A stretch of DNA of 6,741 nucleotides from the NCBI GenBank assembly GCA_937892995.1, contig CALBJS010000211.1, forward strand, positions 1 through 6,741, read 5' to 3'. The notes under the pieces were generated by a model. It did not search any database, had not been told where the DNA came from, and saw only the letters and a program-made list of their open reading frames with translations. Origin of the DNA: an uncultured Peptococcaceae bacterium. GTDB taxonomy: Bacteria; Bacillota; Desulfitobacteriia; Desulfitobacteriales; Syntrophobotulaceae. Positions 6,030 to 6,741 of the stretch are shown here, in pieces. A program made the translations under genes and the position numbers. How positions within the stretch are numbered: position 1 is the first letter of the stretch; each line of letters begins with the position of its first letter.

Positions 6030-6072
6030 AAAAAAAGACAATGTAGGGGATTTCCCTTACATTGTCTTTTTT
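6030..6072 (-). terminator. Strong intrinsic terminator between the response regulator and arrC
   Basis: A 15-bp perfect stem pairs 6031-6045 with 6058-6072. It continues after one unpaired base as three G-C pairs (6046-6048 with 6054-6056) around a 5-base loop. The minus-strand transcript ends the GC-containing part of the stem with seven U. It begins 11 bases after the stop codon of the regulator gene. The A-run on the other side makes it usable in both directions, although no plus-strand gene is seen here. Confidence 0.93.
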
Positions 6073-6083
6073 ACTTCTATACG

Positions 6084-6725
6084 TCAAATATAACCATGAT
6101 CAATAGCATAACGTACCAGGCCAGAACGTTTTTCACAGTGAAGCTTTCCCATGATCCGTGACTTATGTGTCTCAACCGTTTTAACACTGCGTTGAAGGGA
6201 TTGTCCAATTTCTTTATTGGTATATCCAAGAGCAATAAGCTTCAATACTTCTTTTTCTCTTTCGGTCAAGACTGAATCTGAATCTTTTCCACCCTGCACA
6301 GGGAGATACATCGATTTTACTAACCTCTGTGACAAATTTGGATCAAGATAAATTTCTCCTTGGGTAACCTCTCGAATAGCTAGTAGCAGCTCTGTATCTG
6401 CTGCTTGTTTCAGGGCATAACCGCTAGCTCCTTTTTTCAAAGCCTTCTGCAGATATTGTTTGTCCGAATGCATTGTCAAAATCAATACCTTAGACGTACA
6501 ATTCTTCTTAATCTTCTCTAATGCTTCAAGTCCACCCATGTCAGGCATTGAGATATCCAACAATATAATATCAGGATTTAATCCTTTTGCTTTTTCTACA
6601 GCCTCTAATCCCGATTTGGCCTCCCCAATAACAATCATATCCTGTTGTAGATTAAGCAGCAATTTAAGTCCACTTCGTAGTACAGCGTGGTCATCCACCA
6701 GCAAGAGCTTGATCCGACTCCGCAT
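6084..6725 (-). CDS. LuxR/NarL-family two-component response regulator
   Basis: This 213-residue cytoplasmic DNA-binding regulator has a receiver domain (about residues 4-120) with the acidic pair D11/D12, phospho-acceptor D57 in LLDISMPDMGG, T84 and K106 all in place. It also has a LuxR-type helix-turn-helix (about 150-213) with LTEREKEVLKLIALGYTNKE (153-172) and SVKTVETHKSRIMGKL (180-195). It should be phosphorylated by a partner histidine kinase, not seen here but probably encoded just upstream beyond 6741. The ATG at 6725 follows AAGGAG by 8 bases; a TAG abuts the ATG and could be the end of an upstream gene. I recall that arr clusters of Desulfitobacterium carry a two-component system before arrC, so control of arrCABD is a reasonable inference. 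A strong terminator separates the two, so they are not simply one transcript. I leave the symbol blank because the family alone does not show the target. Confidence 0.9.
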   Translation of the reverse strand: MRSRIKLLLVDDHAVLRSGLKLLLNLQQDMIVIGEAKSGLEAVEKAKGLNPDIILLDISMPDMGGLEALEKIKKNCTSKVLILTMHSDKQYLQKALKKGASGYALKQAADTELLLAIREVTQGEIYLDPNLSQRLVKSMYLPVQGGKDSDSVLTEREKEVLKLIALGYTNKEIGQSLQRSVKTVETHKSRIMGKLHCEKRSGLVRYAIDHGYI

Positions 6726-6741
6726 CTACCTCACTCCTTTC

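Noticed and set aside
5865..6030. Molybdenum-cofactor or other riboswitch in the arrC leader
   Set aside because: From the better promoter the leader is only about 27 bases, and no conserved riboswitch architecture was recognised in the longer one.
5865..6030. NarL-type heptamer (TACYYMT) pairs as binding sites of the response regulator
   Set aside because: Only single near-matches such as TACCGAT were found, with no 7-2-7 pair.

Overview
The window looks like a piece of an anaerobic, respiring Firmicute, most likely of the Desulfitobacterium/Desulfosporosinus kind. This rests on strong GGAGG-type ribosome binding sites, moderately AT-rich DNA, a NrfD-anchored molybdoenzyme cluster and a gene order (regulator-C-A-B-D) that I recall from the arr clusters of those genera. 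No search could be run, so the genus is an inference. All recognised genes lie on the minus strand, so the window reads from high to low coordinates.

Region by region, in the direction of transcription: a LuxR/NarL-type response regulator (6725-6084) ends at a very strong hairpin terminator (6072-6030). A non-coding stretch follows, with two candidate sigma-A promoters and an inverted repeat. Then comes a compact block: a NrfD/PsrC-type membrane anchor (ArrC, 5864-4950), a Tat-exported molybdopterin oxidoreductase (ArrA, 4905-2371), a four-cluster ferredoxin-like subunit (ArrB, 2346-1660, TTG start) and a TorD-type chaperone (ArrD, 1626-1003). A terminator hairpin (960-927) closes this unit. 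A second, different TorD-type chaperone (834-127) follows. Sixteen bases after it comes the ribosome binding site and start of another Tat-exported protein. That gene breaks off after about 18 codons, where a 55-bp copy of the end of the second chaperone gene is repeated up to the window edge.

How the genes work together: ArrC would take electrons from menaquinol in the membrane and pass them through the four [4Fe-4S] clusters of ArrB to the [4Fe-4S] and Mo-bisMGD centres of ArrA outside the membrane. ArrD would help load the cofactor and hold ArrA back from Tat export until it is folded. ArrA is called a respiratory arsenate reductase from its length (844 aa), its C-x2-C-x3-C-x27-C cluster motif, and a set of active-site residues (R154, Y155, H178, C182, K187, Y199) spaced as in the ArrA family as I remember it. 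Related substrates (selenate, polysulfide, tetrathionate) or an ArxA-type arsenite oxidase cannot be fully excluded.

The two most notable points are the arr-type assignment and the 131-bp-period duplication at the left edge. The latter is either a real tandem duplication or an assembly-end artefact.
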